A stretch of 14,651 nt of DNA, taken from contig CAYXDO010000224.1 in NCBI GenBank assembly GCA_964463485.1, positions 1 to 14,651 of the forward strand, given 5' to 3'. A program made the position numbers and the translations under genes. Shown piece after piece: positions 8,520 through 14,588 of this stretch. The notes beneath the pieces are model-generated. The model ran no database searches, was not told the DNA's origin, and saw nothing but the letters and a program-made list of their open reading frames with translations. Source of the stretch: CAYXDO01 sp964463485. Its GTDB lineage: Bacteria > Myxococcota > Kuafuiibacteriia > Kuafuiibacteriales > Kuafuiibacteriaceae. The first letter of the stretch is position 1; the number at the start of each line of letters is the position of its first letter.

Positions 8520-9424
8520 GGACGAAGCGGCGCGGAGGGCTCCTCGTGGTGCTCGGATTGGTCGGGTGCGAGTCGGAGCTCCCGCAGCTGTGGCCGTCGG
8601 CGCCCTCATCCGAACCGCCTGTGACTCGGCCCGACTCGGTTCGCACGGAAGCCGGCCGACTCTTCGGGTCCGTCGATGGAGCGGAGCTCGTTCGGGTGCC
8701 GGCCGGACGGTACTTCATCGGCGACGATCGCGGTCGCTACGACGCCAAGCCCGCGTTGGTCGTGGTTGTCAGCGGCTTTCTCATCGAGCGAGAGGAGGTC
8801 CCGAACGAACGATTCGCCCGCTTCGTCGAGGCCACCGGATACTCACCCGCGGGGCCCTGGCGGCGTGGTTTCGGAGCTGGCGAGGAGCGAATGCCCGTTC
8901 GGTTCGTGACGTGGGCTGACGCGGCGGCCTACGCGAAATGGGCGCAGCGAAGACTTCCCACCGAGGCTGAATGGGAGGCCTCGGGAGGCCCACATAAGTT
9001 CCCCTGGGGACCCGATCCGGACATGCGACGCGCGGCGGTGAGTAGGGCAGGGCCCGTGGCAGTAAACACCGCCCGGGACGCGAGCCCGTTCGGCGTCATT
9101 CATCTGGCAGGAAACGTGCGCGAGTGGGTGTCGGATTGGTATGACCGATTCGCCTACGCCGAGTACACCCGGACTCGGCGAGAGATCGTGAATCCCAGAG
9201 GACCCGAGGACGGCGCTCCGCCGGAGAGAAGGTTTTTGGAGCTGGGTGTGGGTGCAGGCAACGAGCGCTCGACTCGCAAGTCGGTGCGGGGAGCGTCCTT
9301 CGGTGCGATCTATCCGGAGCAACTCAGGAAGTCTCACCGAGGCGCCGAGGATCCGGCGCTTTGGTTCGAGGACGTGGGCTTCCGAACGGCGATGGACGAC
9401 CGCCCGCGTGAAGCGTCCCCATGA
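8516..9424 (+). CDS. SUMF1/FGE-fold lipoprotein lacking the FGE catalytic cysteines
   Basis: A 302-residue lipoprotein with a textbook lipobox L15-V-G-C18. The rest (about 56-293) is a formylglycine-generating-enzyme/SUMF1-type domain: V-P-A-G-R-Y-F-I-G at 61-69, the E-V-P-N-E-R-F block near 94-100, R-L-P-T-E-A-E-W-E at 146-154, G-V-I-H-L-A-G-N-V-R-E-W at 193-204, and a degraded R-G-A-S-F then V-G-F-R end. True FGE needs two C-terminal cysteines that bind copper. Here the only cysteine in the protein is the lipidated one, so sulfatase-maturing activity is very unlikely. It may serve as a binding or structural protein, as other members of this C-type-lectin-like fold do. GTG 8516 overlaps the previous stop (GTGA) and has GAGGG at 8504-8508. 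Position in the run suggests it sits with the outer cytochromes. Confidence 0.85.
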   Translation: MRTKRRGGLLVVLGLVGCESELPQLWPSAPSSEPPVTRPDSVRTEAGRLFGSVDGAELVRVPAGRYFIGDDRGRYDAKPALVVVVSGFLIEREEVPNERFARFVEATGYSPAGPWRRGFGAGEERMPVRFVTWADAAAYAKWAQRRLPTEAEWEASGGPHKFPWGPDPDMRRAAVSRAGPVAVNTARDASPFGVIHLAGNVREWVSDWYDRFAYAEYTRTRREIVNPRGPEDGAPPERRFLELGVGAGNERSTRKSVRGASFGAIYPEQLRKSHRGAEDPALWFEDVGFRTAMDDRPREASP

Positions 9425-11019
9425 AGCAACGTCAGGCGCTGGCGATCGTGCTCGCCGTCGGGACTCTCGCAGCGGTGGTGCTGGCTGATATTCGGACGCA
9501 GCCCGAGCACTCGCCCGGGGCAACTCAGCGGATCGAGTCGAGCCCCGCGCCTCGTGTGCTCGTCTCGCGTGGGCGTGCGTCCGCTGAGTTGGTAGCGCTT
9601 GGAACGCCTTTTCGACTCAGCTCGACCTCCACGAGCCCGGCCGCGATCGACGAGCTGAGTCGGATCCTCGGGTCCCTCCAGAGCGGCGCCGACATCATCG
9701 CGGAGCGGCGCTCGTGGCGCGGACGCCGGGAGCGTGCGCTGGTCCACGCCTTCGCAGTTGAGTTGGCCGGGCGTACGGGTCTGTCGCTCGACGGGGTCGA
9801 GCTCGCGCCAACCTGGGTCTCGCTTCGTGCGCTCGAGAGCGGGTCCAAGCTCGAAGACCTGTGGCTCGAAGCGGGAGACGACGTCCACGTGGTCGGGCGT
9901 GACTGCAAGAGCGCCTTCCGCCTCGTCGTCGAGCATCCCTTGTGGCGCGGCAGGGTCCTCGACGTCGTACACATTCGTCATGGAACCGTGAGTCGAGCCC
10001 GCGGCTCTTCGCTCGAACGGCCGATCCTCGCGATCGTGGTGACTTCGGAGGCCGAGCGCGCTCACGCCCTTGCTCATGGGATCGTCACTATGAGCTCGGA
10101 GCTTGGTTTCGAGCTCGCGGAGGAAAATTCGCTCGCGCTGTTCCTCGTCGGGGAGAACGGCGAGATTCGGCGAAGCGCGGCCTGGCGGCGCCTGGCTGAG
10201 AGCGATTGCGCTCGAACCCCACCGAGCACCTCCGAGGTCGAGGACGTCGAGCCCTCGACGGTGTCGACGGTAGTGGCGCCTCGCGAAGGTCCCAGACGGG
10301 CCGAAGGTCGGAGCTCCCGATCGCCGAGTGACATGATCGAGGTTCGTGGGCTCGTCGGCTCGAAGAGGGTTCGTTTTCGTCTCGACCGGACCGAAGTGTC
10401 GAATCGTGAGTATGCGGCCTTCTCGAGTGCGACGGCGAGCGATCCTCATCGCCATTGTCATCCCGACGAGCCAGCCGGAAAGGACCACACGCCGCGCTAT
10501 TTTCGTGAGTTTCGGGCGCCTGCGTTCTTGGCGAGCCCGGCGCGGAAGTTAGCGCCGTTCGACGAGGCGACCTTCCGCAACCTCGACCATCCCGTCGTGG
10601 GCCTCGATTTCTGGGATGTCTATGCGTTTGCGAGGTGGGCCGGGAAGAGACTCCCGACACCGGAAGAATGGAGGGTCGCTGCTTGCGGCGATGGGCGACC
10701 TTGGCCGTTCGGCGGAGTCTGGGACCCTTCGCGCGTCAACGCGGGAGAGGAGATGAATGGTGAGAACGACGGTTTCACGTACACCGCGCCGGTGAGATCC
10801 TTCCAAAGCGGTGCCTCTCCCCAGGGACTTCTGCACATGGCTGGCAACGTGGCCGAGTGGACCCTCGATCCGGAGTCCGGGACCTATTCGGCGCTTGGCG
10901 GGAGTTTCGCTTCGAATGCCACCGGGGTCAGTTGCCTCTCCGCCCGTGCCGTCGAGCCTGGCTTTCGGAGCTTCGACCTAGGATTTCGCTGTGCGGCAGA
11001 CTTCGAAGGAGACGACTGA
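9421..11019 (+). CDS. Degenerate ApbE-like (flavin transferase) domain fused to SUMF1/FGE-fold domain
   Basis: A 532-residue exported protein with an N-terminal signal or anchor (6-22; possible cleavage after A22). Residues about 55-260 resemble ApbE: L-G-T at 60-62 for the usual M-G-T, A-G-D-D-V (151-155) for N-x-G-G-D-I, E-H-P at 171-173, and a final block 202-250 matching the last strands and helix. The usual A-D-A-L-A-T, whose Asp and Thr help bind magnesium, reads A-H215-A-L-A-H219. The H-I-I-D-P loop is missing. ApbE transfers FMN from FAD to Thr/Ser of Nqr/Rnf subunits, and this copy looks inactive in that role. Residues about 305-527 are an FGE fold: R-L-P-T-P-E-E-W at 410-417, L-L-H-M-A-G-N-V-A-E-W at 470-480, G-G-S-F at 493-496. 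Only one cysteine (C505) lies near the FGE catalytic pair. ATG 9421 overlaps the previous stop (ATGA). The FGE assignment is firm; the ApbE one is moderate. Confidence 0.8.
   Translation: MKQRQALAIVLAVGTLAAVVLADIRTQPEHSPGATQRIESSPAPRVLVSRGRASAELVALGTPFRLSSTSTSPAAIDELSRILGSLQSGADIIAERRSWRGRRERALVHAFAVELAGRTGLSLDGVELAPTWVSLRALESGSKLEDLWLEAGDDVHVVGRDCKSAFRLVVEHPLWRGRVLDVVHIRHGTVSRARGSSLERPILAIVVTSEAERAHALAHGIVTMSSELGFELAEENSLALFLVGENGEIRRSAAWRRLAESDCARTPPSTSEVEDVEPSTVSTVVAPREGPRRAEGRSSRSPSDMIEVRGLVGSKRVRFRLDRTEVSNREYAAFSSATASDPHRHCHPDEPAGKDHTPRYFREFRAPAFLASPARKLAPFDEATFRNLDHPVVGLDFWDVYAFARWAGKRLPTPEEWRVAACGDGRPWPFGGVWDPSRVNAGEEMNGENDGFTYTAPVRSFQSGASPQGLLHMAGNVAEWTLDPESGTYSALGGSFASNATGVSCLSARAVEPGFRSFDLGFRCAADFEGDD
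11006..11011 (+). promoter_or_regulatory. Shine-Dalgarno AAGGAG for the pentaheme cytochrome
   Basis: AAGGAG lies eight bases before GTG 11020, inside the end of the preceding gene. The GTG directly abuts the preceding TGA. This supports the non-ATG start and tight coupling. Confidence 0.6.
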
Positions 11020-11652
11020 GTGGCGGCGCCGAGCAGACGCGACAGGCTCTTGTCGGTACCGCGCAGGAAGATCCTGGTGCTCTGCGTGCTCGCCGTCATC
11101 GTCGGGCTGGTCCTCCGCCTCGGCCGCGCGACCGCCCTCGGCCCGTCGCTCGGTGAGTGGGAGGACGCGCACCGATGGTGGCAAGACGGGCGCTGCGAGC
11201 GATGCCATCACGACTCACAAGAGTCGACGCCAGCGCGGACGAAGCCTGCGTTCCACGACGAGCAGTTCCGCCTCTACTCCCACGGTCGTCAGACCCAGAC
11301 CCTCGGTTCGGATCCAGTTGGCTGCCCGAATTGCCACGAGCCCCGACTGTGCGATGAGTGCCACGACGGCGCGCCCACCTCTCACTCCTTCGAATTCCGG
11401 GATCCCGCGGTGGGCGGCCGCGGCGCGGCCCGACATGCGGTCCTTGGCCGCCTTCGACCCCACGGCTGCCTCACGTGCCACGAGCGCGTCGAGAGTTGTG
11501 AGTCGTGCCATCCCCGGCGGGAGATCATCCGGTGGTTTCGAGAGGGTCGAGACGACATGGCCCGCTGGGGAGCCTTGCGAGTGGTCAAGTCATGGCTTCG
11601 GGCCGAGGCGCAATCTCGGCGCGCCCGACTGCTGGGAGGCCGAGATGGCTGA
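11020..11652 (+). CDS. Membrane-anchored pentaheme cytochrome c
   Basis: A 210-residue protein with a basic N-terminus, one transmembrane helix (about 17-34), and a periplasmic domain with five CXXCH heme sites starting at C59, C102, C111, C150 and C160. They occur as a single site and then two close pairs, the pattern of cytochrome c3/doubled-CXXCH proteins. Seven further histidines (51, 64, 79, 88, 122, 139, 148) are enough to give every heme a second His ligand, so low-potential bis-His hemes are likely. The C-terminal tail from about 166 is basic and heme-free. It sits directly before the Rnf-like fusion and overlaps it by eight bases, so it is the natural periplasmic partner of that membrane subunit. 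A precedent is the multiheme cytochrome MmcA encoded with Rnf in Methanosarcina acetivorans. It is not a NapC/NirT protein, which has four hemes and different spacing. Confidence 0.92.
   Translation: MAAPSRRDRLLSVPRRKILVLCVLAVIVGLVLRLGRATALGPSLGEWEDAHRWWQDGRCERCHHDSQESTPARTKPAFHDEQFRLYSHGRQTQTLGSDPVGCPNCHEPRLCDECHDGAPTSHSFEFRDPAVGGRGAARHAVLGRLRPHGCLTCHERVESCESCHPRREIIRWFREGRDDMARWGALRVVKSWLRAEAQSRRARLLGGRDG
11634..11639 (+). promoter_or_regulatory. Shine-Dalgarno GGGAGG that selects ATG 11645
   Basis: GGGAGG ends five bases before ATG 11645. The reading frame of the fusion gene is open for another 654 bases upstream, where it overlaps the cytochrome in a different frame. This site and the heme motifs in the cytochrome frame set the true start at 11645. 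Confidence 0.6.
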
Positions 11653-13861
11653 GTCCGCCACGGAAGCCTCGAAGAGCGGCTCCGAGGCCGGGGAGGGAGG
11701 CTCTCGGACCTCGCTCGCCATCGAGCTCGGACGCCTGCGCGCGCGCCTCGGGGCCCGACGAGCCATGGTGATCGCACTCCTGCCCGTCGCCGCCGCCGGC
11801 GTATACCTGAATGGCTCGGCGGCGTTTCTCGTCCTCTTCGTGGCGGTCGGTACGTCAGCGGTCGCGGGCGTCTCGCACCGGCTGCTCTCGTCCCAGCCGG
11901 TGGAGTGGGTCCACTTCGGATCAATCATCTCGGGGTTGCTCGTCGGTATGACTTGCACGCCGGACACACCGCTGTCCTTCGTGGCGATCGGGGCCTTGAT
12001 CAGCGAGATCGTAGGCAAGCACGCTTTTCGAGCTCGGGGTCGCAACCTGTTGAACCCCGCCGCCCTGGGCCGCAGCGCTATCGCCCTGCTCGTGAGTCTG
12101 TTGCCGAGCGCGCAGAGGCCCGACGTGGTGAGCTCGGCGAGCCCGCTGTCGCTGTCCGCCGGGGGTCACCCGCGGCCTGAGTGGGGTGAGTTGCTGTTGG
12201 ACCGCCTGCACCCGGCCATCGGGGAGGCCAGCGTCATGGCCGTGCTCGTCTCCGGTGTGATCGTCTCGAGCTTCGTGGTCATGAAGAGAGAGGCGGTGCT
12301 GGGGATGCTTGGCGTCGTACCCTTCGTACTCCTCGCCGCGCAACCGACCCCGGAGATCGTGGGTCACGCTCAGTGGTCCCTCAACCCGCTGACTCACGTC
12401 TTGGGTAGCTCCCTGTTGTTCACGGCGTTCTTTTTCGCGAGCGACCCGGTGACTACGCCCAACACACGGCCGGGAAGTCTGGTCTTCGGGTTCGGCGCCG
12501 GCACTCTCGCCGTGCTCGGCCGGCTGTATACGTCGATTCCCGGCCCCGAGATGTTCGCGGTGCTGCTCATGAACCTCGCGACTCCTTGGCTGGACCGCAG
12601 GTTCGGGACCGCGCCCGAGCGCCGCGATGACGCTGGGGAGCAAAGGGAGGCAGACGAGGTGACTCCGTCAGGAGAGACCTCGGCAGAGCCCCCCACCCGT
12701 GTGCGGTCGTCCGAGCTGCCGCCGGAGCTCTCGAGCCTGCGACCGTTCGGAATCCGAACGCTCCCCGCGGGCGCCGCCACCCTCGAGCTGGTAGAGAGGA
12801 GCGGACTTCGCGGTTGCGGCGGGGCGTATTTCGAGGTCGCCCGAAAATGGCGAGGGGCGCTGGCCGAGCCCGCTCCGCGAGTGCTGGTCGTCAACGGACA
12901 GGAAGGTGATCCGGAGAGCGCGAAGGATGTGTTGCTGATGGAGACGGCGCCCGACTTGGTCGTCGGCGGCGCACTCATCGCAGCGGCCGCGGTCGGCGCA
13001 GGCGACGTCATCATCGCGGTTACGCCTCGCTCTCCAGTCGGGAAGGCGCAGTTGAGTCAGGTCACGCGCGAGCTCACCAGAGGACTCGATGCTCCGAGGA
13101 TCCAGGTGGTCACAGGACCGGGTGAGTATGTCGGAGGTGAGGAGTCCGCGCTGCTCGAGCACCTCGAGGGGCGACGCTGTCAGCCGCGCCTTCGGCCGCC
13201 CTTTCCTCACGAAGCGGGGCTGTTTGGGAGGCCGACGGTGGTCCAGAACGTCGAGTCGGTCGTGTGGGTGGCGGCGATCCTCGAACGAGGGTGCGAGTGG
13301 TTCGGATCGCCGCCGGGCAAGAAGCTCGTGACGCTGAGTGGTGGAGTCAGAAGCCCCGGGGTTTACGTCGCGCATTCCGACATGTCCTTGCAGGACGTCG
13401 TCGGACTCGCTGGGGGCGTAGCAGGACAGCTCGTGGCGTTCGCGATCGGCGGGCCCTTGGGTGGCATCCTCCCCCCCGAGGCCGCCGGCCTGAGATTCTC
13501 GCGAGAGTCCCTCGGCCAGGCGGGAGTGAGTATGGGGGCAGGAAGCGTGCGGGTCCTCGTGGAGCCGATGTGTCCGTTCGCCGAGGTGGCGGCCGTCGCT
13601 GACTTCGTCGGCCGACAGAGTTGCGGCAAGTGCGCTCCGTGCCGGCTCGGCGCACCTGCGCTCGCCCAAGCCCTGAAACTCGTCCAAGGCGGGGAGTCAT
13701 CGATCGAGGTCGAGTTACTCTCCGAGTTGAGCGAGGCGCTGAGGCTGAGCTCGAGCTGTGGGTTGGGTCTCGGCGCGCCGAACATGCTCCGATCTCTCGT
13801 CCGCCACTGGCCTGACGCCCTCGAGACTCATCTGAGGCGGAGGTGTTCGCGATGTGGGTGA
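11645..13861 (+). CDS. RnfD/NqrB-like membrane domain fused to NuoF-like NADH dehydrogenase domain
   Basis: A 738-residue fusion. Residues about 40-318 are an RnfD/NqrB membrane domain with about ten helices. Landmarks are N-L-L-N-P-A-A-L-G at 134-142, D160-V-V-S-S-A-S166 (the D-x-x-S/T-x-A-S/T flavinylation pattern, with Ser166 as the expected FMN site), and A-S-D-P-V-T-T-P-N-T-R-P-G at 265-277. An acidic, proline-rich linker (about 320-370) leads to a NuoF/51-kDa-like domain: G-L-R-G-C-G-G-A-Y-F at 387-396, N-G-Q-E-G-D-P at 417-423, G-E-Y-V-G-G-E-E-S at 493-501, then an SLBB-like part. The 4Fe-4S site uses C660, C663, C666 and C705. Family knowledge: NuoF passes electrons from NADH via FMN to Fe-S clusters; RnfD is a covalent flavoprotein. 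In rnf operons RnfC, a NuoF relative, is a separate protein. The nucleotide loop is altered. The gene overlaps the next by 10 bases. Confidence 0.92.
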   Translation: MAESATEASKSGSEAGEGGSRTSLAIELGRLRARLGARRAMVIALLPVAAAGVYLNGSAAFLVLFVAVGTSAVAGVSHRLLSSQPVEWVHFGSIISGLLVGMTCTPDTPLSFVAIGALISEIVGKHAFRARGRNLLNPAALGRSAIALLVSLLPSAQRPDVVSSASPLSLSAGGHPRPEWGELLLDRLHPAIGEASVMAVLVSGVIVSSFVVMKREAVLGMLGVVPFVLLAAQPTPEIVGHAQWSLNPLTHVLGSSLLFTAFFFASDPVTTPNTRPGSLVFGFGAGTLAVLGRLYTSIPGPEMFAVLLMNLATPWLDRRFGTAPERRDDAGEQREADEVTPSGETSAEPPTRVRSSELPPELSSLRPFGIRTLPAGAATLELVERSGLRGCGGAYFEVARKWRGALAEPAPRVLVVNGQEGDPESAKDVLLMETAPDLVVGGALIAAAAVGAGDVIIAVTPRSPVGKAQLSQVTRELTRGLDAPRIQVVTGPGEYVGGEESALLEHLEGRRCQPRLRPPFPHEAGLFGRPTVVQNVESVVWVAAILERGCEWFGSPPGKKLVTLSGGVRSPGVYVAHSDMSLQDVVGLAGGVAGQLVAFAIGGPLGGILPPEAAGLRFSRESLGQAGVSMGAGSVRVLVEPMCPFAEVAAVADFVGRQSCGKCAPCRLGAPALAQALKLVQGGESSIEVELLSELSEALRLSSSCGLGLGAPNMLRSLVRHWPDALETHLRRRCSRCG
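13839..13843 (+). promoter_or_regulatory. Shine-Dalgarno GGAGG that selects ATG 13852
   Basis: GGAGG lies eight bases before ATG 13852. The alternative GTG at 13843 overlaps the Shine-Dalgarno itself and so is an unlikely start. The site lies within the last codons of the fusion gene. Confidence 0.6.
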
Positions 13862-14481
13862 CCCTCTTCGTCGATGATCGACCCGTCACCGTACCTAGAG
13901 GTAGTACTCTGCTCGAAGGCGCAGAGAGCGCAGGCGCGTGGGTTCCGACGCTGTGTCATCTCCAGGACGTGGCACCTCGAGCGGGGTGTCGACTGTGTTT
14001 GGTCGCGCTGAACGGCGAGGAGCTCGTCGCCTCCTGCCATCGCGAGGCACGGGAAGGGGACAGAGTCTCGACGACCGACGAGAGAGTCCAGCGAGTGCGG
14101 CGGCTGGTCATGGAGCTGCTCCTTGGTGAGCATGGCTCGTGCCCCGAGGGGTGTGAGCTCGAGGAGTTGGCCTCGAGGCTTGGCGTCACCTACTCCCGGT
14201 TTCGCGGAGGGACGACGCGACCGCGGCTCGAGCCTCCGAACGAATACCTGACCTACGATTCGACGCGCTGCATTCGGTGTGATCGCTGCGTGCGAGCCTG
14301 CAGCAGGCAAGTCCTCCGAAGACCCGGAGACCGCGGCGGGGCGATCGCGACGCTGGGCGGTCACGACCAAATCGGCGAACCTGAGAACGTCTGCGTCGGC
14401 TGCGGGGACTGCACGTCTGCATGCCCGGCCCGCGCACTCATCGTCGGCCGACCAGCGCGAGCGATTATCAAAGAGGGCTGA
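13852..14481 (+). CDS. HoxU/NuoG N-terminal-like iron-sulfur protein
   Basis: A 209-residue cytoplasmic electron-transfer subunit. Residues 1-75 form a plant-type [2Fe-2S] domain with C35, C46, C49 and C62. Residues about 80-115 correspond to the His-Cys [4Fe-4S] domain of NuoG/HoxU, but the motif is shortened to H94-G-S-C97-P-E-G-C101-E-L, leaving one His and two Cys instead of one His and three Cys. Two [4Fe-4S] ferredoxin-type sites follow: C140, C143, C146, C150 and C181, C184, C187, C191. This order is that of HoxU of NAD-reducing hydrogenases and the N-terminus of NuoG. Such subunits take electrons from the NuoF/HoxF partner, here the C-terminal half of the preceding fusion, which it overlaps by 10 bases. 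The molybdopterin-like C-terminal part of full NuoG is absent, as in HoxU. The final electron partner is not in the window. The start is set by GGAGG at 13839-13843. Confidence 0.9.
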   Translation: MWVTLFVDDRPVTVPRGSTLLEGAESAGAWVPTLCHLQDVAPRAGCRLCLVALNGEELVASCHREAREGDRVSTTDERVQRVRRLVMELLLGEHGSCPEGCELEELASRLGVTYSRFRGGTTRPRLEPPNEYLTYDSTRCIRCDRCVRACSRQVLRRPGDRGGAIATLGGHDQIGEPENVCVGCGDCTSACPARALIVGRPARAIIKEG

Positions 14482-14504
14482 CCGAAAATTCGACCGTCGA
14501 GCTT

Positions 14505-14544
14505 GCTTCCGAATCTCCTGGTCTAGCCAGGTAAACCTGGAAGC
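14505..14544 (+). terminator. Two-part stem-loop after the last gene, possible terminator
   Basis: GCTTCC (14505-14510) pairs with GGAAGC (14539-14544), and inside it CCTGG (14517-14521) pairs with CCAGG (14527-14531) around a 5-base loop. An alternative pairing is CCAGGT-AA-ACCTGG (14527-14540). There is no T-run after the stem, so a classical Rho-independent terminator is not shown. It starts 24 bases after the stop codon at 14479-14481. Confidence 0.35.
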
Positions 14545-14563
14545 TTAGGCGCGTAGCCGTTCA

Positions 14564-14588
14564 CAGTCGACAGTCGACAGTCGACAGT
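14564..14588. repeat. CAGTCGA 7-bp tandem repeat, about 3.6 copies
   Basis: Three perfect CAGTCGA units (14564-14584) and a partial CAGT follow one another. Each junction contains the palindrome GTCGAC. No function is evident. Confidence 0.85.

Noticed and set aside
7131..8609. A 492-codon open frame on the minus strand
   Set aside because: It lies opposite the MauG-like part of the propeller gene, whose heme motifs and family pattern are clear. Its translation shows no recognisable motif, and long antisense open frames are expected in GC-rich coding DNA.
9334..10488. A 384-codon open frame on the minus strand
   Set aside because: It is antisense to the ApbE-like/FGE gene, is rich in Arg, and has no domain pattern, signal or good start. 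It is a shadow of the real gene.
8516..11019. Formylglycine-generating enzyme with a sulfatase partner
   Set aside because: Neither domain has the catalytic cysteine pair and no sulfatase gene is present in the window.
10991..11644. Upstream extension of the RnfD/NuoF frame by 218 codons
   Set aside because: It overlaps the pentaheme cytochrome, whose five CXXCH sites prove the other frame. A good Shine-Dalgarno precedes ATG 11645, and the extension has no motif.
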